From Acidilobaceae archaeon (GTDB taxonomy: Archaea; Thermoproteota; Thermoprotei_A; Sulfolobales; Acidilobaceae): 9,591 nt of DNA. The first letter of the stretch is position 1. Every line of letters starts with the position of its first letter. The DNA lies in the NCBI GenBank assembly GCA_026985435.1, contig JALSQL010000065.1, positions 1 through 9,591 on the forward strand. The letters run 5' to 3'. This document shows, in pieces, positions 1 through 5,797 of this stretch. The notes below the pieces were generated by a model, which saw only the letters and a program-made list of their open reading frames with translations, had not been told where the DNA came from and did no database searches. The position numbers were made by a program, and so were the translations under genes.

Positions 1-1494
1 TTGGGCGTGGAGGCGTTCTACGTTACAACACCGATATACTACCCTAACGCCCCCCCGCACATAGGGCACGCCTACACCACCGTGTACGCCGACGTGCTGG
101 CCAGGTATCATAGGCTGCGGGGGGTCGATACCTTCTACCTTACAGGCACAGACGAGCACGGCCTCAAGCTGCAGAGGGCGGCGGAGAGGCTTGGGAAGCA
201 CCCCAAGGAGCTCGTGGACGAGATGGCCGAGGTCTACAGGCGCTACTGGGCGATGCTCGACATCAGCTACGACCGCTTCATACGCACGACCGACCCCGAC
301 CACGAGGAGCTGGTCCGCTGGGTCCTGGGAGAGATGAGGAGGAAGGGCCTGATATACAAGGCGAGCTACTCTGGCTGGTACTGCGTGGACTGCGAGAAGT
401 TCTACAGTGAGGGGGAGTACATTGTAGTGGATGGGAGGCCGTACTGCCCGATACATCGGAAGCCGCTCGAGTGGCTGGAGGAGGAGACCTACTACTTTAA
501 GCTGAGCGAGTTCGAGGGGCACCTCAGGAGGGTGCTGCCCGGGAGGGTCTACCCCGACTTCTACGCCAGCGAGGTCCTGGGCAAGATAGAGAAGGAGGGC
601 CTGAGGGACATAAGCATCTCGAGGCCCAGGGAGAGGGTGTGGTGGGGCATCCCCATACCCTGGGACCCCAGCCACACCACCTACGTGTGGTTCGACGCCC
701 TCCTCAACTACCTGACGGGGGCCGGCTTCCTGAGGGACAAGCAGAGGTTCAGGAGGCTCTGGAGCGGGGTCCACCACGTCATAGGCAAGGATATCCTGTG
801 GTTCCACACGGTAGTCTGGTTCTCCATGCTCGAGGCGCTGGAGGTGCCGCCGCCCAGGAAGGTGGTGGTCCACGGCTTCCTCATAAACAGGGGCCTGAAG
901 ATGGGCAAGAGCGCCGGGAACGTGATCAGCATAGAGGCGCTCCTTGAGAGGTACCACACGAGCGACGGTGTGCGCTACGTGCTCATGAGGGTCTTCAACC
1001 TGGGCAAGGACGTGGACGTGTCGACCGAGCTCTTCGACAGCATCTACAACTCGGAGCTAGCGGACAACTACGGCAACCTCGTCAGGAGGGTGGCCACGCT
1101 GGCCCTGAGGAAGCTGGGCGGCAGGGTCGACTCTGCGGGTGTGGACTCCCGCCTCGAGCGGGCGGCGGCAAGGGCGGCCGAGAGGTTCACCGAGCACATG
1201 GACAGGCTGGACGTCTCCCCGGCGCTCCAGGCGGCAATGGACCTGCTGAGGGAGGCGAACGCCTACGTCAACGAGACGAGGCCGTGGGAGAAGGGGGAGC
1301 CCGTTGAGGAGCTCTACACGCTCCTCGAGGCCATACGCGTGGCGACGTCGATGCTGCAGGTCGTGATACCCAGGGCGGCCAGCGCCGCCTCGGAGGCGCT
1401 GGGCTTCGACCTAGCAGCCCCCGGCAGCGTGGAGGGCGCCCCCGAGGCGTACCTGGTGAGGGACGCGCCCATACTATTTAGGAAGGTCCGCTAG
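1..1494 (+). CDS. metG: Methionyl-tRNA synthetase, bacterial-type, class I
   Basis: This cytoplasmic enzyme charges tRNA-Met with methionine using ATP, for initiation and elongation. The 497-residue product has the class I signatures: HIGH at residues 20-23 inside PHIGHAYT, GTDEHG at 49-54, WWGIPIPWD near 214-222, a WFDALLNY block near 230-237, and KMGKS at 300-304 as the second ATP-binding motif (usual form KMSKS). The connective insertion carries one zinc knuckle, C128-x2-C131 and C149-x2-H152. The helical anticodon-binding domain follows, with GNLVRR near 358-363 and N424/W429 in the VNETRPW block. The product ends right after this domain, with no C-terminal EMAPII-like tRNA-binding domain. 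Overall pattern and the single CxxC/CxxH knuckle match Thermus-type bacterial MetRS as I remember it, unlike the two-knuckle archaeal form. The TTG at base 1 starts two residues before the conserved EAFYVTTPIYY strand, so it is a sensible start, but its ribosome site lies outside the window. Confidence 0.95.
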   Translation: MGVEAFYVTTPIYYPNAPPHIGHAYTTVYADVLARYHRLRGVDTFYLTGTDEHGLKLQRAAERLGKHPKELVDEMAEVYRRYWAMLDISYDRFIRTTDPDHEELVRWVLGEMRRKGLIYKASYSGWYCVDCEKFYSEGEYIVVDGRPYCPIHRKPLEWLEEETYYFKLSEFEGHLRRVLPGRVYPDFYASEVLGKIEKEGLRDISISRPRERVWWGIPIPWDPSHTTYVWFDALLNYLTGAGFLRDKQRFRRLWSGVHHVIGKDILWFHTVVWFSMLEALEVPPPRKVVVHGFLINRGLKMGKSAGNVISIEALLERYHTSDGVRYVLMRVFNLGKDVDVSTELFDSIYNSELADNYGNLVRRVATLALRKLGGRVDSAGVDSRLERAAARAAERFTEHMDRLDVSPALQAAMDLLREANAYVNETRPWEKGEPVEELYTLLEAIRVATSMLQVVIPRAASAASEALGFDLAAPGSVEGAPEAYLVRDAPILFRKVR

Positions 1495-1507
1495 CCCCCC
1501 GGCCGCG

Positions 1508-1515
1508 CATATTAT
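1508..1515 (+). promoter_or_regulatory. Possible TATA box for the 222-codon gene
   Basis: CATATTAT is an AT-rich island in very GC-rich DNA between metG and the next gene. An archaeal box A lies about 25 bases before the transcript start, which would put that start near 1535-1540. The transcript would then be nearly leaderless for the GTG at 1544, which fits the lack of a well-spaced Shine-Dalgarno sequence there. A second AT-rich patch (TACTATTTA, about 1473-1481) inside the end of metG is an alternative box A and would give a leader of about 40 bases. No clear purine-rich BRE is seen. This is inferred from composition and spacing only. Confidence 0.35.
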
Positions 1516-1525
1516 CCCACACCAT

Positions 1526-1537
1526 GCCCCCCGGGGC
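1526..1537. repeat. Short GC inverted repeat in the metG downstream gap
   Basis: GCCCC and GGGGC (1526-1530 and 1533-1537) are exact reverse complements separated by CC. The element lies between the possible TATA box and the GTG start at 1544, where a repressor could bind. If the upstream TATA-like patch is used, it would instead form part of the leader RNA. No T-run follows it, so it does not look like a terminator. In DNA this GC-rich, chance is a fair explanation. Confidence 0.3.
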
Positions 1538-1543
1538 TGGTGG

Positions 1544-2212
1544 GTGGTCCTGGACTCGCAGCCCTCCCCTAGGGGCATGGCGAGCCTCGAGGATGTTAGG
1601 TCCTGGCTCGAGGAGGGTGTCGAGAACCCTGAGAGGCTGGAGCACGTGAAGTTCACTATAGTCGAGGAGAGCGCCGAGGACGGCAGGCTCCGGGCCCTCC
1701 GGGCCACCAGCGCTGAGGCCCCTGTGATGCTGCTGGCGATAGACCTCGGGGACAGCCCCGTCCCAGCCATCCGGGTCGTAGTGGAGACGGGCGTGGAGAC
1801 CGTTGACCTAGAGCCCGAGAGGAAGCTCAAGCTCTACAGGAGCCTCCTCCTCTACTCGAGGCTCCCCCTCGTCAAGACGTACCTCTACGGCGACGAGCAC
1901 AAGCTGGCCCTCGCGGTCGACCTAGACAAGAAGAGCCTCAGCAGGGCCGAGTTCAACGACGCCGTCGCCTCGCTCCTGCTAGCCTACGTTACCATCGTGT
2001 CGGAGCTGGGCTTCAGGGAGGAGGCGGCGGAGGAGGCCATGAGGAGCCTCACGGCCCTAGCGGCCGCCCAGCTGAGGAGCGGGAGGGGGAGGGAGGAGGT
2101 GGAGGAGACCCTCATAGCGGCGGGCGTCCCCAGGGAGCTGGCGGACCGCATACTAGACGAGGTCTACGGGCAGGAGGAGAGCGGCGACAAGGGGAGCAGG
2201 CTATACATGTAG
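1544..2212 (+). CDS. Uncharacterised 222-residue protein, possible YbjN/T3SC-like fold
   Basis: I do not recognise this protein by sequence motif. By eye the order of predicted elements is: helix 14-24, four strands about 34-41, 49-56, 60-67 and 74-82, helix 91-105, two strands 108-115 and 118-126, then a long helix 133-153. This order resembles the YbjN / type III secretion chaperone-like fold seen in many uncharacterised archaeal proteins. After it come about 55 residues of charged helices (157-178, 182-192, 196-209), the last pair looking like a small helical, UBA-like tail. There is no signal peptide or membrane segment, so it should be cytoplasmic. The GTG at 1544 is the longest start; the ATG at 1577 (residue 12) would begin MASLEDV and is a strong alternative, since residues 1-11 look unstructured. 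Neither start has a well-spaced Shine-Dalgarno sequence. Strand bias and codon use match metG, so it is very likely a real gene. It overlaps the convergent regulator gene by 12 bp. Confidence 0.85.
   Translation: MVLDSQPSPRGMASLEDVRSWLEEGVENPERLEHVKFTIVEESAEDGRLRALRATSAEAPVMLLAIDLGDSPVPAIRVVVETGVETVDLEPERKLKLYRSLLLYSRLPLVKTYLYGDEHKLALAVDLDKKSLSRAEFNDAVASLLLAYVTIVSELGFREEAAEEAMRSLTALAAAQLRSGRGREEVEETLIAAGVPRELADRILDEVYGQEESGDKGSRLYM
1566..1575. repeat. CCCCTAGGGG perfect palindrome
   Basis: A 10-bp perfect palindrome ends one base before the in-frame ATG at 1577. The same ten bases recur inside the longer palindrome at the rad50-nurA junction (5787-5796). It may be a protein-binding site near the gene start, or chance in GC-rich sequence. 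If translation starts at 1544, it lies within the coding region (residues 8-11). Confidence 0.3.
2201..2212. other. 12-bp tail-to-tail overlap of convergent genes
   Basis: The last four codons (stop included) of the plus-strand 222-codon gene and the last four of the minus-strand regulator gene are the same 12 bp: TAG at 2210-2212 on plus, and CTA (TAG on minus) at 2201-2203. This is also where the coding strand flips: the plus strand is purine-rich to the left and pyrimidine-rich to the right. No T-rich archaeal termination signal is seen on either strand nearby, so transcripts from both sides probably run into the opposing gene. Confidence 0.85.
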
Positions 2213-2944
2213 CCCGGCCAGGCCGAGGAGCCTCCTGCGGAGGGCCTCCGAGAACTCGACGCTCCTAACGACGACCCCCACCACGCCCCCACCCGGGCCA
2301 GGCAGGCCTATGATGGTGGTGTCGCAGGCCACCATCAGGTCGAGTATGATGCAGGGCGCCCTCCTAACCTCGACCCCGAGCCCCCCAGCCTCCTCGGCGA
2401 GGTCCCCGGGTATCTCGGCGTCCTCCGGCACGAGCACGAGGGCGCCGTGCGGGAGGGACTCGACAAGCCCGCGCAGGAGGGGCCAGAGCTCGCCCAGCCG
2501 CTCGACGCTCTTGTAGGCGGTGAACACCGGCCTCTCCCCGCAGCGGGCCGCCGCCGCGGCTGCCCAGGCGAGGGCGTCCTCGAGCCCGTGTATCAGCGTG
2601 ACACCCTCAGCCCCGGGCCCCCGGGCCGCCTGCTCGAGCTCGCGGGCAAGCTCCTCGAGCGCCGCCGCGGCCTTCCTGGCCTCGAGGAGCCTCCTCTCAG
2701 CCTCAGCCCTGAGTGCCTCCCCCGGGGGTAGGGGCCTCCAGGTGCCCCGCTCCTCCACGGCGAGGCCCCGGCGGGCAAGCCTCCTGAGGACGTCGTAGAT
2801 CCTCTGCTGCGGCACGCCGGACTCCTCCGCCACCTCCCTAGCCTGGGCCCTGCCTAGGCGGAGGAGCGCGAGGTACGCCCTCGCCTCGTAGCCGGAGAGG
2901 CCGAGGTGGAGCCGCAGCTTCGCCTCTAGCTCCCCGCCGCTCAC
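2201..2944 (-). CDS. TrmB-family transcriptional regulator
   Basis: This is a probable DNA-binding regulator of 247 residues. Residues 14-75 form the TrmB-type winged helix: LSGYEARAYLALLRLG, then the helix-turn-helix AREVAEESGVPQQRIYDVLRRL, with a wing ending near GTWRPLPP. A helical linker rich in Glu, Ala and Arg (about 76-108) should make the dimer coiled coil. The C-terminal part (about 113-245) looks like the alpha/beta effector domain of short TrmB proteins; the extra sugar-binding C-terminal domain of full TrmB is absent, so the ligand cannot be guessed. The GTG start has a good ribosome site, AAGGTGG (minus strand, 2957-2951), six bases upstream. It is the last gene after herA, 51 bp behind it, and may be transcribed with the resection operon, from its own promoter, or both. 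Its targets are not shown by the sequence; control of its own promoter is the most testable guess. Confidence 0.88.
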   Translation of the reverse strand: MSGGELEAKLRLHLGLSGYEARAYLALLRLGRAQAREVAEESGVPQQRIYDVLRRLARRGLAVEERGTWRPLPPGEALRAEAERRLLEARKAAAALEELARELEQAARGPGAEGVTLIHGLEDALAWAAAAAARCGERPVFTAYKSVERLGELWPLLRGLVESLPHGALVLVPEDAEIPGDLAEEAGGLGVEVRRAPCIILDLMVACDTTIIGLPGPGGGVVGVVVRSVEFSEALRRRLLGLAGLHV

Positions 2945-2957
2945 CCCGCGCCACCTT

Positions 2958-2984
2958 AGAGGGCCCTCTGGGGGGCTCTGGGGG
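2958..2984 (-). promoter_or_regulatory. Operator-like palindrome and tandem repeat before the TrmB-family gene
   Basis: In the 51-bp gap between herA and the regulator gene, AGAGGGCCCTCT (2958-2969) is a perfect 12-bp palindrome. Next to it CTCTGGGGG occurs twice (2966-2974 and 2976-2984), the starts exactly 10 bp apart, that is one turn of the helix. The set lies just downstream (minus strand) of a possible TATA element and around the expected transcript start, the position at which a bound repressor would block transcription. Self-control by the TrmB-family protein is an inference. Confidence 0.4.
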
Positions 2985-2990
2985 TTAAAG
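2985..2990 (-). promoter_or_regulatory. Possible TATA box for the TrmB-family gene
   Basis: The minus strand reads CTTTAA inside CCACCTTTAACCC, the only AT-rich spot in the herA-regulator gap. It is about 43 bases before the GTG start, so initiation about 25 bases downstream would give a short leader containing the AAGGTGG ribosome site. This supports an internal promoter at the end of the operon. The match to box A is short and weak. Confidence 0.3.
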
Positions 2991-2995
2991 GTGGG

Positions 2996-4582
2996 CTACT
3001 CGAGGCTTAGGAGGCCGGAGAGGTCCTCCTCGCCCCCGCCCTGGCTGGCGAGCCTCGCCCACTCGCCCACGGCGTCTATGTCGGTGCCGCCAGTCTCGGC
3101 CGGGCACTTGTCTACCTGGACTATCGCGGGTAGCCTGGCTATGCTGCCGATGACCACCGCCTCGCCGGGGCTGAGGGCTGGGAGGACGCTGGCGAGGTCC
3201 TCGCTTAGCTGCTCGCTGGCGGCCTGGACGTAGCGGATGTCGCTGGGCTCCACGATCCTCAGTATTATCTTGTTGTTGGTCTGGCTCAGCACGTCCGGGT
3301 CGAGCCCCTTCGGGCGCTGGCTCACCAGCGCGAGGCCAACGCCGAACTTCCTGCCCTCCCTCGCGACCCGGGCGGCCCACCTCTTGGTTAGGGTGTCCTC
3401 CTCCCTCGGCACGAGGACGTGCGCCTCCTCTATGACTGCTATGACGGGCGAGGGGTAGCCGGCGGAGCCGCCGCTCCTCCTCCACCTCTTCCTCTCCATG
3501 AGCAGCAGCCTGAGGTAGTGGCTGACCACGGCGTCCGCGCCGTTCTCGTCGACCTCGCTGAGGTCTATGACGGTGAGCTTTCCAGGCTTGATTATGTCCT
3601 CCAGCCTCGTGAAGTAGTTGGGGTCGAGCACGTCGCCGTATATGCTCCTCACGTCCTCCAGCTTGCTGAGCACCCCGAGCACCTGCTCGTCCCTCGGGTA
3701 GCCGGCGTCCCTCTTGACCTGGGGGCTCCTGGCGAGCTCCTCGATCCTCGAGAGGAACTTGGTGGCGGGGAGGCTCCCCTGGAGGTACTCGCTCATAGCC
3801 TTCTCCCACGCCTTCCTGAGTATCCTCTCCTGCACTATCGCGTGCTCCGGGAACCTCGCGAGCCTCAGTATCTCGTCGAGGGTCAGGGTTACAGGGTTTA
3901 TCTTGGCAGTCTGGACGTTCACACGCCCGGGCGCCAGGCCCCTGGCGGAGGCGTACTCCCCGTGCACGTCGAAGATGACCATGGTGCCGCCCAGGTCCCC
4001 CACGATCCTCTGGGCGAGGACGCAGACAGTGTTACTCTTACCGCCGCCAGTGACCGCTAGGACCGCCAGGTGCCGGAAGAGCTGGTTTACGCTAACGTGG
4101 AACGCCACATCCGTGCCCCTAAGCCTGCCCAGCCGCACCCACCCGCGGCCACCCCTGAACACCGAGTCGAGCAGGCTGGGCGTCGCCGCCCTAACCTCCG
4201 AGCCGGGCCTCGGGGGCTCGCGCGGGCTCCTAATCTTGCCGCCCGCAAGCAGGGGGGCGGTGAGGGTGAGCCACCTGACCCTGCCGCGGGTATAGCTCCT
4301 GCCCAGGAGCTCCCTGTACCTCGTGACGCTCTTGACCTCGTCGGAGTCTGTGACGTCCTCCGGCAGGAGCGTGTTACCGCTGGAGACCCACTCGACTATG
4401 CCGAGGACGCAGCCCTCCCCCGTCTCCACGGTCACGTAGAGGCCGCTGGCCGGCGTCACCTTGGAGTCCCTGTCGAAGAGCACCACGCTCGACACCGGGG
4501 TGCTCTCGCCCACAACCCACCCGGCGTGGGGGCCGCTGCAGGGGTCCAGGAGCCCCCCGCCGCTGGGCGCCTCCGAGCTCAT
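2996..4582 (-). CDS. herA: HerA hexameric DNA translocase/helicase
   Basis: HerA is a FtsK/VirB4-like ATPase ring that binds NurA and drives DNA through it during end resection. From the chosen start the product is 528 residues. An N-terminal tail of about 20 residues rich in Gly, Ser and Pro precedes the HAS-barrel, which starts near GWVVGESTPVSSVVLF. The Walker A motif is TGGGKSNT (178-185, Lys182), followed by the VIFDVHGEYA strand near 202-211. A helical insertion spans about 235-330. Walker B is VIAVIEEAH (380-388, Glu385/Glu386). LVSQRPKGLDPDVLSQTNN (419-437) and the LRIVEPSD region after it complete the HerA core. I chose the ATG at 4582 because it forms an ATGA overlap with the nurA stop and has GAGGTG six bases upstream. 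The GTG at 4591 (531 residues, GGAGG five bases upstream) is a real alternative. Overlap with nurA implies coupled translation of two subunits of one complex. Confidence 0.95.
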   Translation of the reverse strand: MSSEAPSGGGLLDPCSGPHAGWVVGESTPVSSVVLFDRDSKVTPASGLYVTVETGEGCVLGIVEWVSSGNTLLPEDVTDSDEVKSVTRYRELLGRSYTRGRVRWLTLTAPLLAGGKIRSPREPPRPGSEVRAATPSLLDSVFRGGRGWVRLGRLRGTDVAFHVSVNQLFRHLAVLAVTGGGKSNTVCVLAQRIVGDLGGTMVIFDVHGEYASARGLAPGRVNVQTAKINPVTLTLDEILRLARFPEHAIVQERILRKAWEKAMSEYLQGSLPATKFLSRIEELARSPQVKRDAGYPRDEQVLGVLSKLEDVRSIYGDVLDPNYFTRLEDIIKPGKLTVIDLSEVDENGADAVVSHYLRLLLMERKRWRRSGGSAGYPSPVIAVIEEAHVLVPREEDTLTKRWAARVAREGRKFGVGLALVSQRPKGLDPDVLSQTNNKIILRIVEPSDIRYVQAASEQLSEDLASVLPALSPGEAVVIGSIARLPAIVQVDKCPAETGGTDIDAVGEWARLASQGGGEEDLSGLLSLE

Positions 4583-4594
4583 AGCATCCACCTC
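4579..4594 (-). promoter_or_regulatory. herA ribosome site and nurA/herA ATGA overlap
   Basis: On the minus strand GAGGTG (4594-4589), six spacer bases, then ATGA (4582-4579) combine the herA start ATG with the nurA stop TGA. Ribosomes finishing nurA can restart on herA directly, which would help balance the two proteins. The GTG within GAGGTG is the alternative herA start, with GGAGG at 4601-4597. Confidence 0.7.
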
Positions 4595-5778
4595 TCCCTC
4601 CTCTCGAGGCTGAGGCCCAGGGCCTCGATGACACGCCTGGCGAGGGAGGAGTCTATGTGGGTCCTCCTATGGGCTACGATCAGGCTGAGGGGGTAGCCCC
4701 GGGTCCGGGGCAGGCTCAGGAGGCCCCGAAGGGCGCGCTCAAACGCCGAGCGGGGCCCCCACGGGCCGCCCTCGGGGAAGGCGGCCTCGACGGCGAGTAT
4801 GGGGGCGCCCGGGTCGAGGCGGGCGTAGAACTCCACCCGCAGGAGCCTCGTTGAGTAGAACTCGCGGAGGCCCCACGCCCTGGGCACGTAGCCCTGGGCG
4901 TACTCGGGTATCCCCCGGCCAAGCCTGGGGGGCGTGGTGAAGGCGTCGATGGGCCTCGCCTCGCGCAGGTAGTAGACGTCGGGGAGGGGGCCTCCGTAGA
5001 AGTTCGTCGACCTACTGGTCTTCGTCACGAATACTGGCAGCACGCCGCGCGCCCACGCCTCCTCGAGGAACACCCTGACCGCCAGGAGCTTCTCGGACCA
5101 CTCGAGCAGCGCGACCCACTCGTAGTCCCCTCCATCGACGCCCTCGGCGCCCAGAACGCTCTCGACCAGGGCGGGCGACGCCGGCACGACCCCCTCGGCC
5201 CAGCTCCTGGAGATCTCGGAGAGCGCCTCCCCGAGGGTCAGCCCCAGGCGCTCCGAGAGCCTCTCCTCCACTCTGGGCCCAACCCTCGCCGGGTGGCCCG
5301 AGTAGGAGAGCACCACGAGGCTGCCGTCCCACAGCATGAGGCCCCCCTTCATCGCGGAGACTACCTCCACGGCGGCCCGCGCCTCGGCTACGTCCCGGTA
5401 CACCCCCACCCTCGAGTCGGGCTCCTTCTGGGGCATCACCACGCCGACGTCGGAGTACTCGACCTCACCCAGGAACGTGTACCCCCCGCCCCCGTCGCCC
5501 GCGAACGAGGCGGCCCAGCCCCTAACCAGGTAGAGGCTGAAGCTCTCGAACTCGACGAGCCTACTGCCGCCGTCCTCCGCACCGTGGGGGACCGGCCCGC
5601 CGGGCTCAGGCTCGGGGAGAGCCTCTAGCTCAACCTCGGGCCTACCACCGCCTCCCCCGCGGGCCCTGCGCGCGATGCCCCTCAGGCGGTCCCTCTTGGC
5701 CCTCGCCGCCTCCAGCAGGCTACCCCTCAAAAGGCCCGCCCCCGCGCGCCTCCGAGGCTGGTGCGGCTGTAGTACCAC
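4579..5778 (-). CDS. nurA: NurA 5'-3' nuclease
   Basis: NurA is the Mn-dependent 5'-3' nuclease that works with HerA to resect DNA ends. The 399-residue product keeps all five positions I know as catalytic in Sulfolobus NurA (D58, E114, D131, Y291, H299): Asp69 in EDGGSR, Glu132 in YRDVAEA, Asp151 in LMLWDGSL, Tyr362 and His370 in GYPLSLIVAH, the last two with the same eight-residue spacing. The KTSRSTNFYG stretch (253-262) is also typical. Residues 41-66 are a Gly/Pro/Glu-rich linker between the N-terminal helix and the nuclease core. The GTG at 5778, 11 bp after the rad50 stop, is used here; the first 16 residues are basic and look unstructured, so a TTG at 5730 (residue 17), just before the usual NurA N-terminal helix, is possible. 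The 3' end overlaps the herA start in ATGA. Identification is firm from motifs together with context. Confidence 0.93.
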   Translation of the reverse strand: MVLQPHQPRRRAGAGLLRGSLLEAARAKRDRLRGIARRARGGGGGRPEVELEALPEPEPGGPVPHGAEDGGSRLVEFESFSLYLVRGWAASFAGDGGGGYTFLGEVEYSDVGVVMPQKEPDSRVGVYRDVAEARAAVEVVSAMKGGLMLWDGSLVVLSYSGHPARVGPRVEERLSERLGLTLGEALSEISRSWAEGVVPASPALVESVLGAEGVDGGDYEWVALLEWSEKLLAVRVFLEEAWARGVLPVFVTKTSRSTNFYGGPLPDVYYLREARPIDAFTTPPRLGRGIPEYAQGYVPRAWGLREFYSTRLLRVEFYARLDPGAPILAVEAAFPEGGPWGPRSAFERALRGLLSLPRTRGYPLSLIVAHRRTHIDSSLARRVIEALGLSLERRERWML

Positions 5779-5785
5779 TAAAGCG

Positions 5786-5797
5786 CCCCCTAGGGGG
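5786..5797. repeat. CCCCCTAGGGGG palindrome over the rad50 stop
   Basis: This perfect 12-bp palindrome contains the rad50 stop TAG (5792-5790 on minus) and the G-run that is the only ribosome-site candidate for nurA at GTG 5778. With one bulged base it can extend to an 8-bp stem (AGC 5782-5784 with GCT 5798-5800). In the mRNA the upstream C-run at the end of rad50 could pair with and hide the G-run, so that nurA would be translated mainly when ribosomes reach the rad50 stop. That role is inferred. The core CCCCTAGGGG also occurs at 1566-1575. Confidence 0.35.

Noticed and set aside
1473..1481. AT-rich TACTATTTA at the end of metG as a separate promoter
   Set aside because: It is inside coding sequence and competes with the nearer CATATTAT; kept only as an alternative in that entry.
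2985..3809. 274-codon minus-strand frame inside herA
   Set aside because: It is an out-of-frame shadow of herA with Arg/Gly/Pro/Gln-rich composition and no recognisable motif; herA is intact in the other frame.
3419..4696. Plus-strand frames opposite herA and the end of nurA
   Set aside because: They are antisense to motif-rich real genes, with biased composition typical of GC-rich shadow frames.
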